Part shown: positions 23,905 to 32,538 of the stretch, in pieces
How positions within the stretch are numbered: position 1 is the stretch's first letter
Layout: the number at the start of each line of letters is the position of its first letter
Program-made: the position numbers and the translations under genes
Assembly (NCBI GenBank): GCA_034660035.1
Contig: JAYEIJ010000062.1
Span: 1 to 64,000 of the forward strand
From: JAHEEL01 sp034660035
Lineage (GTDB): Bacteria; Actinomycetota; Acidimicrobiia; Spongiisociales; UBA5794
Length of the DNA stretch: 64,000 bases
Reading direction: 5' to 3'
The notes under the pieces: model-generated
What the model was told of the DNA's origin: nothing
Seen by the model: only the letters and a program-made list of their open reading frames with translations
Databases searched by the model: none

Positions 23905-25112
23905 CCGGCCGACACTTCCACGGCTCCATACCCATGGATCACGAACGCGGGGTTCCGCGTCGGAGGCTCCACGAGGTGTAATCCGGGCATCAGTGCCGCC
24001 ATACGTTCTACCGCTACCGAGAGTTCGAGCCGCGCGAGCGGGGCTCCGATGCATGTGTGGATCCCGCCTCCGAACGTGATGTGCGAGGCATCCCCGCGAC
24101 CGACGACGAACTCGTCCGGATCGTTGAAATGCCGGGGGTCGCGGTTCGCCGAGCCGAAGAGCATCGCGACCTTCTCGCCGCGGATGAATTCGCGCCCTGC
24201 ATAGGAGACTCCGTCGGCGAGCACCCATCGTTCGAAGAGTTGCAGCGGCGGATCGAAGCGGATCATCTCCTCGACGGCCGTTCTCGGGGCCACTCGTTGC
24301 GAACGGATCGACTCCCACGCACCCGGAGTCGAGAGCACCGAAACCATCCCGTTTCCGAGCGAGTTGACGGTGGCCTCATGGCCGGCGTTGAGGAGAAGCA
24401 CGATCGTCGAGATGATCTCGCTGTCGCTCAGCCGGCCGTCCGACGTCTCGACCGTACAGAGACCCGAGATGAGATCGTCCGCAGGGTGCGCCCGCCGTTG
24501 GGCGATGAGGTCCCGACACCACGAAGAGAAGTCCGCTGACGCCCGAACCGCGGCGGCAGCCTGGTCGTCGCTCGTGTCGAGTTCGTACATCTTCACGATG
24601 CGATGCGACCAATCGAGGTACCGAGGCCAGTCCTCGAGTGGTGCTCCCAGCAGTTCGGCGATCACATGTATGGAGAAGGGCTGTGCGAAATCGGAGAGAA
24701 GATCGAAACGCGGGTTGTTCGATGCTTTCTGTAGAAGCCGGTCGGCGTGACCGACGATCGCCGATCGGAGTCCCTCGATGCGCTTCGGTGTGAACTCCCG
24801 ATACACCAGTTGCCGCAGGCGGCGATGCTCCGGCGGTTCGAGCATCAGGAGAGACCACTGCTCGATGTCGTTGTATGGACCCCACTCAGGCCTCAGCGGT
24901 GGAAGGCCGACTTCGGCTCTGGTCATAATCGGCTCCGGTACCCGCCCGAGGCGTCGGTCTCGCAGCACGCGGAAGACGTCCTCGTATCGGGTCAGGAACC
25001 AACGCCGTGTTCCGTCATCGCCTACCTGATCGAAGATCGGAGTGGCTTCGCGAGCGGCATTGAGGATGGGATACGGGTCCTGGAGGAAGTCGGGATCGGA
25101 GAAGTCGATCAT
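23865..25112 (-). CDS. Cytochrome P450
   Basis: 415 residues, a soluble bacterial-type P450. The heme-binding loop is FGGGIHTCIGAPLARLE (Cys near residue 356), the I-helix is LNAGHEATVNSLGNG, and the K-helix region is EEMIRFDPPLQLFERW with FGSANRDPRHFNDPDEF beyond. The conventional acid-Thr of the I-helix reads E-A-T. Redox partners are not encoded nearby. The last twelve residues (GSLEPEALSYEP) come from a heptamer repeat and are likely a neutral extension. Substrate unknown. Confidence 0.92.
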   Translation of the reverse strand: MIDFSDPDFLQDPYPILNAAREATPIFDQVGDDGTRRWFLTRYEDVFRVLRDRRLGRVPEPIMTRAEVGLPPLRPEWGPYNDIEQWSLLMLEPPEHRRLRQLVYREFTPKRIEGLRSAIVGHADRLLQKASNNPRFDLLSDFAQPFSIHVIAELLGAPLEDWPRYLDWSHRIVKMYELDTSDDQAAAAVRASADFSSWCRDLIAQRRAHPADDLISGLCTVETSDGRLSDSEIISTIVLLLNAGHEATVNSLGNGMVSVLSTPGAWESIRSQRVAPRTAVEEMIRFDPPLQLFERWVLADGVSYAGREFIRGEKVAMLFGSANRDPRHFNDPDEFVVGRGDASHITFGGGIHTCIGAPLARLELSVAVERMAALMPGLHLVEPPTRNPAFVIHGYGAVEVSAGGSLEPEALSYEP

Positions 25113-25133
25113 GGTGACGAAGCTACACGCGAA

Positions 25134-25160
25134 CGAACCGCCGCGTCGTGCGGCGGTTCG
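25134..25160 (-). terminator. Possible terminator after the DUF1508 gene
   Basis: Perfect 11-bp GC-rich stem CGAACCGCCGC / GCGGCGGTTCG with loop GTCGT, 15 bp beyond the DUF1508 stop and just upstream of the P450 start. No U-run follows, so attenuation or terminator function is inferred from the structure only. Confidence 0.5.
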
Positions 25161-25175
25161 TCGGTGATCGGTGTT

Positions 25176-25358
25176 CTACTTTTCGGGTTCGATGATCGGT
25201 CCGTCGTACGTGCCCTTGAGGAGTTTCTCAAGCGTCGACCGCGCCGATGCGCGCTTGGAGTAACCCTGGCTTTGGGCAACGATCTGCCCATTGGAGGCCT
25301 TCACTCGGAAAGCCCACTTCCCATTCCGCTGCTGATAGAGCTCGCCTTTACCCGCCAT
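25176..25358 (-). CDS. DUF1508 (YegP-like) small protein
   Basis: 60 residues with one YegP/DUF1508 unit: KWAFRVKASNGQIVAQSQGYSKRASARSTL. The family has a small beta-beta-alpha fold of unknown function. AAGGAGGAAA lies upstream of the ATG. It stands alone between msrB and the P450 gene. Confidence 0.85.
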   Translation of the reverse strand: MAGKGELYQQRNGKWAFRVKASNGQIVAQSQGYSKRASARSTLEKLLKGTYDGPIIEPEK

Positions 25359-25439
25359 GCCGTGTTTTCCTCCTTAGGAATTTCTTGCACCATAGTCCGC
25401 GAAATCCGTCGGTAGCGATTCACGACGTCCAAGAGCCCG

Positions 25440-25832
25440 TTAGAGATGCGTCTCTCGTTCCAGATCGAGGGCCGCAGAATTGATGCAGTACCTCAGGCCG
25501 GTGGGATTCGGCCCATCGTCGAAGACGTGGCCGAGGTGGGCGCCGCACTCCGCACAAGTGACCTCGGTCCGCAAACGAAGAAGGCTGCGATCATCCCGGG
25601 TGTCGATAACACCTTCTGCGGATGGCTGCCAGAAACTTGGCCATCCGCTCTCCGAATCGAACTTGGTTTCACTCGAGAACAACCCGGCGCCGCACACCAC
25701 GCAGCGATACTCTCCTACTTCCTTCGTGTCCCAGTATTCGCCGGTGAATGCCTGCTCAGTTCCCGCTTCCTGGGTGACGTGGATCTGCATCGGGGACAGG
25801 TCCGATAGATCACGTTCGTTGGTGCCGCTCAT
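25440..25832 (-). CDS. msrB: Peptide-methionine (R)-S-oxide reductase
   Basis: 130 residues from ATG 25832 (a GTG one codon earlier is possible). Two CxxC zinc sites are present, CVVCGAGLF and CAECGAHLGHVFDDG; FDSESGWPSFW and the catalytic RYCINSAAL near the C-terminus complete the MsrB signature. It repairs methionine-R-sulfoxide with thioredoxin. The resolving Cys found in many homologues is not obvious. Divergent from the ALDH gene with a 17-bp gap. Confidence 0.94.
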   Translation of the reverse strand: MSGTNERDLSDLSPMQIHVTQEAGTEQAFTGEYWDTKEVGEYRCVVCGAGLFSSETKFDSESGWPSFWQPSAEGVIDTRDDRSLLRLRTEVTCAECGAHLGHVFDDGPNPTGLRYCINSAALDLERETHL

Positions 25833-25849
25833 CACGCGAGGCTACCGTC

Positions 25850-27562
25850 ATGGCTATGGATACGAACACGATCGACATCGCGATTGCGTCCCTCAACGCC
25901 AACAAGACCCGGTGGGCCCGTCTGCCCATTGCGACGAAGATCTATCTCCTCGACGACATGCGCAGGCGCGTGGGGACCGTGGCCCATGAATGGGTCGAAG
26001 CGGCCGCGGTTGCGAAACAGATTCCGACCGGTTCGCAGCTTGTGGGCGAGGAATGGACGAGCGGCCCGTATGCCCTTGCAGCCGGTGCCGCTGCCATCGC
26101 CGACACGCTCCGACGTATCGAAGACGGCACACCCATCCTCGAGGGTTTCTCCAGCAAGAAGATGGCCGACGGGCAACTCGCGGTGCAGGTGTTTCCTGCG
26201 AACTTCGAGGACCGTCTCTTCCTCAGCGGTCACACCGCAGAGGTCTGGATGAGGCCCGGCGTCGAGGAGGAAGACCTCGAACGAGGGGCAGCATCGTTCT
26301 ACCGCACACACGACCCAGAAGGTTCCGTCACGCTGGTGCTCGGCGCCGGCAACATCGCATCCATCGCGCCACTCGACGTTCTCACCGAACTCTTCAACTA
26401 CGGCTCCGTGACAGCGGTGAAACTCAATCCGGTCAACGCCTACCTCGGCCCCTTCCTCGAAGAGATCTTCGGCTCATTCGTCGATGGCGGATTCGTACGC
26501 TTCGTCCACGGAGGCACCGAGGAAGGCGTCTATCTCACCCGACACGACCTCATCGAACACATTCATGTCACCGGGGCCGCCACAACGCACGACGCGATCG
26601 TGTACGGCGTCGGTGAGGAGGGCGCTCGTCGGAAGATCGCTGACGAACCGGTCAACTCCACGCCTGTGACGAGTGAACTGGGCGGGGTTGGACCGACGAT
26701 CGTCGCGGGCGGTGAGTGGTCCGACGCCGATCTGCGCTATCAGGCCGCGCACATCATGAGTCAGAAGCTGCACAACCACGGGTTCAACTGCATCGCATGC
26801 CAGGTTCTGGTTCTTCCCGAGGAGTGGGACCAGGCCGACGCGCTTCTAGATGCCATGCGGGCCGTGGTGGTCGACCTCGGCCAGCGAGGCGCCTACTACC
26901 CGGGTGCCAGAGAGCGCCACAGCGCTGCCGTCGCCGCTCACGAAGATGCAGAGATCCTGACCGATGGTGAGGGACCGGTGACGTTCATCACCGACCTCGA
27001 CCCGGCCGCGAGCGATGACATCTGCTTCACCACCGAGTTCTTCGGTGCCGTGCTGGGCGTGGTTCGCCTGCCGGGGTCCACCACGGAAGAGTTCCTTGAG
27101 AACGCCGTGAAGTTCGCGAACGAAACGCTGGACGGCAACCTGGGAGCGAATCTGATCATCCACCCGGCTACCGCCAAGCGAGATCCAGAGGCGTTGGAAG
27201 CCGCGATCCACGACCTCCGTTACGGAACGATCGCGGTGAACTCCTGGGTTGGTATCGCCTTCGCTATGAACCGGGCGACCTGGGGAGCGTTTCCCGGCAA
27301 CCCTCGCAACGATATCGCATCGGGAACCGGTGTGGTCCACAACTCCCTCATGCTCGAAGACACCGAGCGCACGGTGGTCCGCGGCGCGTTCGCACCGTTC
27401 CCGCGAACGCTGCGGCAGGGCGTGGTTCACACTGAGCCCACTCCACCGTTCTTCGTCACCAACCGTCGGGCAGCGCACCTCGGCGAGCTACTGACCGAAG
27501 CCGTCGTGAGCGGATCACGGAAGAACCTCCCTGCGATCGTTGCGACGGCGATGCGCGGTTAG
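25850..27562 (+). CDS. Aldehyde dehydrogenase superfamily protein, long form
   Basis: 570 residues, about 80 longer than usual ALDHs. NAD-site and catalytic features include VLGAGNIASIAP near residue 160, VHVTGAATTHDAIV, the Glu in TSELGGVGPTIV, and the nucleophile in NHGFNCIACQVL (the usual G-Q-x-C is replaced by N-C-I-A-C). TEFFGAVLGVVRL and NSWVGIAFAM are also conserved. The altered nucleophile loop and length place it in an uncharacterised branch; coenzyme and aldehyde are unknown. It converges on maf with a 4-bp overlap. Confidence 0.84.
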   Translation: MAMDTNTIDIAIASLNANKTRWARLPIATKIYLLDDMRRRVGTVAHEWVEAAAVAKQIPTGSQLVGEEWTSGPYALAAGAAAIADTLRRIEDGTPILEGFSSKKMADGQLAVQVFPANFEDRLFLSGHTAEVWMRPGVEEEDLERGAASFYRTHDPEGSVTLVLGAGNIASIAPLDVLTELFNYGSVTAVKLNPVNAYLGPFLEEIFGSFVDGGFVRFVHGGTEEGVYLTRHDLIEHIHVTGAATTHDAIVYGVGEEGARRKIADEPVNSTPVTSELGGVGPTIVAGGEWSDADLRYQAAHIMSQKLHNHGFNCIACQVLVLPEEWDQADALLDAMRAVVVDLGQRGAYYPGARERHSAAVAAHEDAEILTDGEGPVTFITDLDPAASDDICFTTEFFGAVLGVVRLPGSTTEEFLENAVKFANETLDGNLGANLIIHPATAKRDPEALEAAIHDLRYGTIAVNSWVGIAFAMNRATWGAFPGNPRNDIASGTGVVHNSLMLEDTERTVVRGAFAPFPRTLRQGVVHTEPTPPFFVTNRRAAHLGELLTEAVVSGSRKNLPAIVATAMRG

Positions 27563-28131
27563 CGGGTAGGCTCGATCCCCGCCCTGCGAAGCGCCGCGAC
27601 GATCGGCTTCAGCGGCAGTCCGATCACGTTGCTTCTCGAGCCCGCAACACCGCTCACGAAACGCGCTCCCTCGCCCTGAAGCGCGTACGCACCCGCCTTG
27701 TCGAGCGGCTCGCCCGATTCCGCGTAGGCGTCGGCCTCCTCCCGCGTCACGGAACGCATCGACACCAGCGACGTGTCGAAACCGTCCTCGATGACGGTCC
27801 CGTCGGCGGCGATCGCCCAACCCGTGAGCACGAGATGTGTTCGGCCCGCAATGGAGAGGAGCATGTCCGCTGCGCCGGCGTTGTCCGTCGGCTTCCCGAG
27901 AATCAGGCCATCGAGAACCACCGTCGTATCGGCACCAAGAGCGACCAGTCCATCCCTTGCTTCGGCTGCGATCGCCTTCTCCCCGGCAAGGCGTACGACC
28001 ATGCGATCCGGCTCTTCATCCCTCAGGATCTGCTCGTCGACATCGGGTGATCGGATGGAGAACTCGAAGCCGGCCGCCGACAGCAGCAACCTTCGGCGGG
28101 GTGATGAACTTGCGAGGATCAGGCGGGTCAC
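27559..28131 (-). CDS. maf: Maf/YhdE-family nucleotide pyrophosphatase
   Basis: 190 residues from GTG 28131, which starts the conserved LILASSSPRRRLLL motif; upstream in-frame sequence is not protein-like. SPDVDE, GADTTVVLDG, GKPTDNAGAADML and KAGAYALQGEGA follow, as in Maf proteins that hydrolyse dTTP, UTP or modified nucleotides to limit their incorporation. The 3' end overlaps the ALDH gene by four bases. Confidence 0.9.
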   Translation of the reverse strand: MTRLILASSSPRRRLLLSAAGFEFSIRSPDVDEQILRDEEPDRMVVRLAGEKAIAAEARDGLVALGADTTVVLDGLILGKPTDNAGAADMLLSIAGRTHLVLTGWAIAADGTVIEDGFDTSLVSMRSVTREEADAYAESGEPLDKAGAYALQGEGARFVSGVAGSRSNVIGLPLKPIVAALRRAGIEPTR

Positions 28132-28195
28132 GTACCCATGTTCGCAGGGTCCCGTGTAGATGAGGTACGGTTGCTTCCATCCGCCCGGAGGATCC

Positions 28196-29341
28196 ATGCG
28201 TCGCACCGTCTTCGAAACCGATCACGACATCTTCCGGCAGAGCGTCGAGCACTTCGTCGAAACCGAGATCGTTCCTTTCCATGAGCACTGGAGCGCCGAG
28301 GGGAAGATCGACAAGTCGATGTTCCGGGCAGCCGGCGGTCGGGGTTTGCTCGGGATGGCGGTTCCCGAGCGCTACGGAGGCGGTGGCGTCGACGACTTCC
28401 GCTACAACGCCGTCATCGACGAGGTCGTGACCGCTTCCGGCGCGGCAGCCTCCGGCGTGTGCATAACGCTCCACAACGATGTCTGCATCCCCTATTTCAT
28501 CTCATACGCGAACGAAGAGCAACAGGAACGATGGTTCCCGGGGCTCGTATCGGGCGACCTCATGACGGCGATCGCCATGACCGAACCCGGTACCGGTTCG
28601 GATCTGGCAGCGATCGCCACAACCGCCACCGTCGACGGCGATGACTACGTCGTCAACGGTTCGAAGACCTTCATCACGAGTGGCATCAACGCGGACCTCG
28701 TGATCATCGTGGCGCGAACCGGGCCGGACCCTCACGGAGGCCTCACGCTCCTCGTCATCGAAGAAGGCATGGACGGTTTCGAGAGGGGTCGGAACCTCGA
28801 CAAGATCGGGATGCACGCTCAGGACACGGCGGAGATGTTCTTCTCTGATGTCCGGGTCCCCATCGCGAATCGTCTCGGTTCGGAGGGGATGGGCTTTGTG
28901 CAACTCATCGGCAACCTCCCCCAGGAACGCCTCAGCATCGCGATCGGGGCGGTAGCCGCCGCCGAGGCCGCGCTGTCACTGACGATCGAGTACGCGAGGG
29001 AACGAACGGCGTTCGGCCGTCCCATCGGTCGCTTCCAGCACAACCGGTTCGTGCTCGCCGAGTTGAAGACCGAGGTCGACATCGGGCGCGTGTTCGTTGA
29101 TCGACTGCTGGCGGAACACGTGGCCGGCATGCTGACGATCGAACAAGCGGCAGAGGCGAAGTGGTGGACGACGGAGATGCTCCGCCGGGTGGTCGATGCT
29201 GGCGTGCAGATGCATGGCGGGTACGGTTACATGGCGGAGTACCCGATCGCACAGGCCTACCTGGATGCCAGGGTCCAGACGATCTACGGTGGAACCACCG
29301 AGATCATGAAGGAGATCATCGGACGGGGATTGGGTCTCTGA
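28196..29341 (+). CDS. Acyl-CoA dehydrogenase
   Basis: 381 residues from ATG 28196 (GGAGG four bases upstream). Family signatures are AMTEPGTGSDLAAIATTA near residue 130 and QMHGGYGYMAEYPIAQAYLDARVQTIYGGTTEIMKEII-like end, here in two parts, with FITSGINADLVIIVART between. FAD-dependent alpha,beta-oxidation of an acyl-CoA. The catalytic Glu is in the YGGTTEI region, as in the short- and medium-chain enzymes. Divergent from maf. Confidence 0.9.
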   Translation: MRRTVFETDHDIFRQSVEHFVETEIVPFHEHWSAEGKIDKSMFRAAGGRGLLGMAVPERYGGGGVDDFRYNAVIDEVVTASGAAASGVCITLHNDVCIPYFISYANEEQQERWFPGLVSGDLMTAIAMTEPGTGSDLAAIATTATVDGDDYVVNGSKTFITSGINADLVIIVARTGPDPHGGLTLLVIEEGMDGFERGRNLDKIGMHAQDTAEMFFSDVRVPIANRLGSEGMGFVQLIGNLPQERLSIAIGAVAAAEAALSLTIEYARERTAFGRPIGRFQHNRFVLAELKTEVDIGRVFVDRLLAEHVAGMLTIEQAAEAKWWTTEMLRRVVDAGVQMHGGYGYMAEYPIAQAYLDARVQTIYGGTTEIMKEIIGRGLGL

Positions 29342-29460
29342 ATTCGTGTATCTGAGTAGCCGAGGCAGACGGGCAAGCGATGAACTGCGACCAAAGGGCA
29401 AGATTGGGGAGTCTTCACCCGTCACCAGATACAAAGCCGGGCCGCGAATTGTTGTGTCGT

Positions 29461-29488
29461 GATACGGACTACGGATTACGGACTACGG
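29461..29488. repeat. Heptameric tandem repeat, ACTACGG type
   Basis: Four 7-nt units: GATACGG, ACTACGG, ATTACGG, ACTACGG. It lies 29 bp upstream of the small membrane-protein gene at 29517. Its reverse complement matches the CCGTAGT units at 42462-42496. Confidence 0.88.
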
Positions 29489-29516
29489 CGCCGCAGGCGC
29501 CAGACAGGGAGATGGA

Positions 29517-29675
29517 ATGGATCGGATCAACGGCACTGTCGTGGCCCTCGTTGCCACTATCGTCATCGTTCTCGCCTGGATGTTCTTCTCGGTTGCAGCA
29601 GCCCTCGCCACCACATTTCTCGCCGGTGGTGCAGTCGCTCTAGCAGCAGTCCTGAAAGGAAAGTACGGCGGCTAG
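29517..29675 (+). CDS. Small hydrophobic membrane protein, 52 residues
   Basis: ATG at 29517 with AGGGAG eight bases upstream. Translation begins MDRINGTVVALVATIVIVLA and ends LKGKYGG. Residues 8-46 are almost entirely hydrophobic and could make two short helices with a Gly-rich turn (FLAGGAV). It follows the acyl-CoA dehydrogenase gene and converges on gcdH. No function recognised; the good ribosome site and clean membrane profile support a real gene. Confidence 0.6.
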   Translation: MDRINGTVVALVATIVIVLAWMFFSVAAALATTFLAGGAVALAAVLKGKYGG

Positions 29676-29693
29676 CGCCCGCCCGGTTTCGGG

Positions 29694-29714
29694 TACTGAC
29701 TACCGAATACCGAC
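29694..29714. repeat. Heptameric tandem repeat, TACCGAC type
   Basis: Three 7-nt units: TACTGAC, TACCGAA, TACCGAC, between the small membrane-protein gene and the gcdH stop. The shortest clear tract in the window. Confidence 0.65.
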
Positions 29715-29734
29715 GACATCGCCGAAGGCGATCC

Positions 29735-30919
29735 TCAGTTGAACGCAGGGATACCTGTGATGGCTTGGCCGAGCACGAGCGTGTGGACCTCGTTGGTCCC
29801 CTCGTAGGTGATCACCGATTCGAGATTGTTCATGTGCCGGATGACGGGGTATTCGAGCGTGATCCCGTTGGCGCCGAGGATGCTCCGGGCTTCACGAGCC
29901 ACCTCGAGTCCGGATCGAACGTTCTCCATCTTCCCGAAGCTGATCTGTTCCGACGTGAGCGTTCCGTCGTCGTGCTTGCGTCCCAAATGGACCGAGAGGA
30001 GCATCGACTGATTCACCTTCACCATCATCTCCGTGAGTTTGCGCTGCGTGAGTTGGAACGAGGCGATCGGGCGTCCGAACTGGATCCGGTCCTTCGCATA
30101 GGCCAACGCCGTTTCGTAGCTCGCACGGCCGGCGCCCACAGCACCGAAGAGGATCCCGAAGCGGGCCTCGTTGAGACATGCCAACGGCCCTTTGAGTCCG
30201 ACGACGTCGGGGAGCACCGCGTCTTCGGGTAGTCGAACGCTGTCGAGGACGAGTTCCGACGTGATCGACGCACGAAGAGACAGCTTGTGGTGGATGTTGT
30301 TCGCCGAGAACCCCTGCGTGTCGGTGGGAACGATGAATCCACGAATGCCCTCATCTGTCTGGGCCCACACGACGGCCACGTCGGCGATACCCCCGTTCGT
30401 GATCCACATCTTCGTGCCATCGAGGATCCAGTCCGAACCGTCACGGCGGGCCCGGGTCTTCATCGAACTTGGGTCTGAGCCGGCATCGGCCTCGGTGAGT
30501 CCGAAACAGCCGACGATGTCCCCGGCGGCCATGCCGGGGAGCCATCGCTGTTTCTGTTCCTCTGAACCGAACGCCCAGATCGGGTACATCGCAAGCGATC
30601 CCTGTACGGACACGAAGCTGCGGATGCCCGAGTCTCCGGCCTCGAGTTCAGTGCAAGCCAGGCCGTAGCTGACGGCGTTCGTTCCGGCGCAGCCGTATCC
30701 ATCGAGGTGCATGCCGAAGAGTCCGAGCGCACCCATCTCCTTGGCGAGTTCCTTGGGAAGCGTCCCTTCTTCGAACCAGTCGGCTACGTAAGGGAGGACC
30801 CGGTCGCCGACGAACTCCCGGACGGTGTCACGAATGAGGCGCTCTTCGTCGTCGAGGAGTGCGTCGATCTGGAGGAAGTCGTGCGGGGTTTCGCCCCCGG
30901 GGCGGATCATGGAGCTCAT
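29735..30919 (-). CDS. gcdH: Glutaryl-CoA dehydrogenase-like acyl-CoA dehydrogenase
   Basis: 394 residues from ATG 30919 (a second ATG is at 30910). Several segments closely match human GCDH as I remember it: GLACTELEAGDSGIRSF, GCFGLTEADAGSDPSSMKTRA, KMWITNGGIADVAVVWAQ and, at the end, SVITYEGTNEVHTLVLGQAI with the catalytic Glu. GCDH oxidises and decarboxylates glutaryl-CoA to crotonyl-CoA in lysine and tryptophan breakdown. Without the usual electron-transfer flavoprotein genes nearby the exact substrate is inferred. It ends the minus-strand run. Confidence 0.85.
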   Translation of the reverse strand: MSSMIRPGGETPHDFLQIDALLDDEERLIRDTVREFVGDRVLPYVADWFEEGTLPKELAKEMGALGLFGMHLDGYGCAGTNAVSYGLACTELEAGDSGIRSFVSVQGSLAMYPIWAFGSEEQKQRWLPGMAAGDIVGCFGLTEADAGSDPSSMKTRARRDGSDWILDGTKMWITNGGIADVAVVWAQTDEGIRGFIVPTDTQGFSANNIHHKLSLRASITSELVLDSVRLPEDAVLPDVVGLKGPLACLNEARFGILFGAVGAGRASYETALAYAKDRIQFGRPIASFQLTQRKLTEMMVKVNQSMLLSVHLGRKHDDGTLTSEQISFGKMENVRSGLEVAREARSILGANGITLEYPVIRHMNNLESVITYEGTNEVHTLVLGQAITGIPAFN

Positions 30920-30929
30920 GACCCTCAGC

Positions 30930-31802
30930 CTACAGGCCGGGGGCCTCCGGTCGGCTGTCTGGATCGCCCCACCAGAGCGTGCGCTGGGGGAAGGCGATGA
31001 CGATGCCTTCTCGAGCGAAGGCCCGAGCCACGGTCCTTGCGACACCATCCACAGCCCGATACTGATCGAGCACAAGAGGATCGTGCCAGAACAGCAGTCG
31101 GAACTCTACGGCGTGATCCCCGAACTCCGCGACGAGCGCTTCCGGCGCAGGTTCGGCATGCGCCAGCTTGCAGGCTTCAGTAGCCTCTTCGAGGACCTGT
31201 TTCGCGTGATCCAGGTCGGTGCCGTATGCCACGCCGACATTGAGCGTCGATCGGCGACTGCCCAGGTCCGTCAGATTGACGACGGGGTTGTCGATCACCA
31301 TCTTGTTGGGGATGTGGACGTTCTCGCCGTCGATCGTCTCGATGACGACGGTTCTTCCCGTGATCTCGAGGACGGTACCGGTTCCACTCTCGGTCACGAT
31401 CTGGTCCCCTGCTGCGAACATCGGTGCGCTCTGGAGGACGAGCCCGGAGGAGAAGTTGTCCATCAACCTGCGGCCGGCGAAGAACACCACCACGCCGATC
31501 ACGAGGATGAGCAACAGAGCAGGTCCGATGTCGATGCCGAGAAGCACGATGGCGTAGATGATCCCGACGAGTATGACGACCCAACCGGAGGCTCTCGCTA
31601 TCAGGGAGGCTACCTCCTCGGACAGATGAGGGAAACGAAGGAGAGCCTTCCGCAGCACGTGCCGCAGCAGTCGGGCGAGGATGAGCGACACGACGACCAC
31701 CAGGCCGGCCCAGACGAAGTCCCAGGCCGTCATCTGGTCGGCATTGACGAGATCCTCCAGTTGCTCGGTGCTCGGAATCGGTACCTGGGTCCAGATCCTC
31801 AT
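30930..31802 (-). CDS. Small-conductance mechanosensitive channel (MscS family)
   Basis: 290 residues from ATG 31802 (AGGGG upstream). Two to three N-terminal helices lead into the MscS pore helix (GPALLLILVIGVVVFFAGRRLMDNFSSG) and the beta domain with VTESGTGTVLEITGRTVVIET and PNKMVIDNPVVNLT. It releases solutes when membrane tension rises after osmotic down-shock. Its ATG overlaps the RNase HII stop (ATGA). Confidence 0.9.
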   Translation of the reverse strand: MRIWTQVPIPSTEQLEDLVNADQMTAWDFVWAGLVVVVSLILARLLRHVLRKALLRFPHLSEEVASLIARASGWVVILVGIIYAIVLLGIDIGPALLLILVIGVVVFFAGRRLMDNFSSGLVLQSAPMFAAGDQIVTESGTGTVLEITGRTVVIETIDGENVHIPNKMVIDNPVVNLTDLGSRRSTLNVGVAYGTDLDHAKQVLEEATEACKLAHAEPAPEALVAEFGDHAVEFRLLFWHDPLVLDQYRAVDGVARTVARAFAREGIVIAFPQRTLWWGDPDSRPEAPGL

Positions 31803-32503
31803 GTGCGAACCCCTGCGAACAACCGCTCCTGGCCACCGGGCGCCGTCCGGCGAACTCCCGACCACGGCAGATCGTCGATGAACGACCAACTCGTCCGATG
31901 GATCACGGTCGGCCCGGATGCGGAGAGAGCAGCGCGGTGGCGGGGGCAGGGGTAGCCCTTGTTCCGATCGAAGTCGAACCCGGGGAAAGATGGCGCCATC
32001 GTTCGCATCAGCCGATCACGTGTCACCTTCGCCAGGATGGATGCTGCAGCGATCGTCAGCGATGTGGCATCTCCGCCCACGATCGTTCTCGTGTTGCCGG
32101 TGTCGACGAAGTCCCAGCGGCCATCGACGAGGACCCGGTCCGGTTCAACACCCAAGCCCCCGAGCGCTCGCCTGGCAGCGAGTCGCTGAGCAGCGGACAT
32201 GCCGAGTCGATCGCATTCCTCGGGGGAAGCATGGCCGATGCTCCACGCCGCGCACCAGTTCGCGACGCGCGCGAAAAGGCCTTCGCGTTCGCGTTCGTTG
32301 AGCATCTTTGAATCGCGGATCTTGTAGATGCGCTTCCCGGTCGGAACGACCGCGGCTGCCACCGTGAGGGGTCCGGCCCATGATCCTCGCCCAACCTCAT
32401 CCACCCCGGCGACGATGCGGTCTCCGTCGGCCCACAGTTCACGCTCCACGGCAAGGCCGGGTGCCTTTGAGCGAATCGATGGGCGCAGTCGGGTGGAACT
32501 CAC
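31799..32503 (-). CDS. rnhB: Ribonuclease HII
   Basis: 234 residues from GTG 32503. The catalytic acids sit in VAGVDEVGRGSWAGPLTVAA (D-E), VLVDGRWD and SILAKVTRDRLM; DSKMLNERERE is the conserved loop. It removes ribonucleotides from DNA and degrades RNA in RNA-DNA hybrids. The last 30 residues are an extra polar tail. It overlaps the downstream MscS gene by four bases and lies 35 bp after the yqgE-like gene. Confidence 0.92.
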   Translation of the reverse strand: MSSTRLRPSIRSKAPGLAVERELWADGDRIVAGVDEVGRGSWAGPLTVAAAVVPTGKRIYKIRDSKMLNEREREGLFARVANWCAAWSIGHASPEECDRLGMSAAQRLAARRALGGLGVEPDRVLVDGRWDFVDTGNTRTIVGGDATSLTIAAASILAKVTRDRLMRTMAPSFPGFDFDRNKGYPCPRHRAALSASGPTVIHRTSWSFIDDLPWSGVRRTAPGGQERLFAGVRT

Positions 32504-32538
32504 GAGACGAGGATACCCCCTTCGGCCCCCAGGACCGC

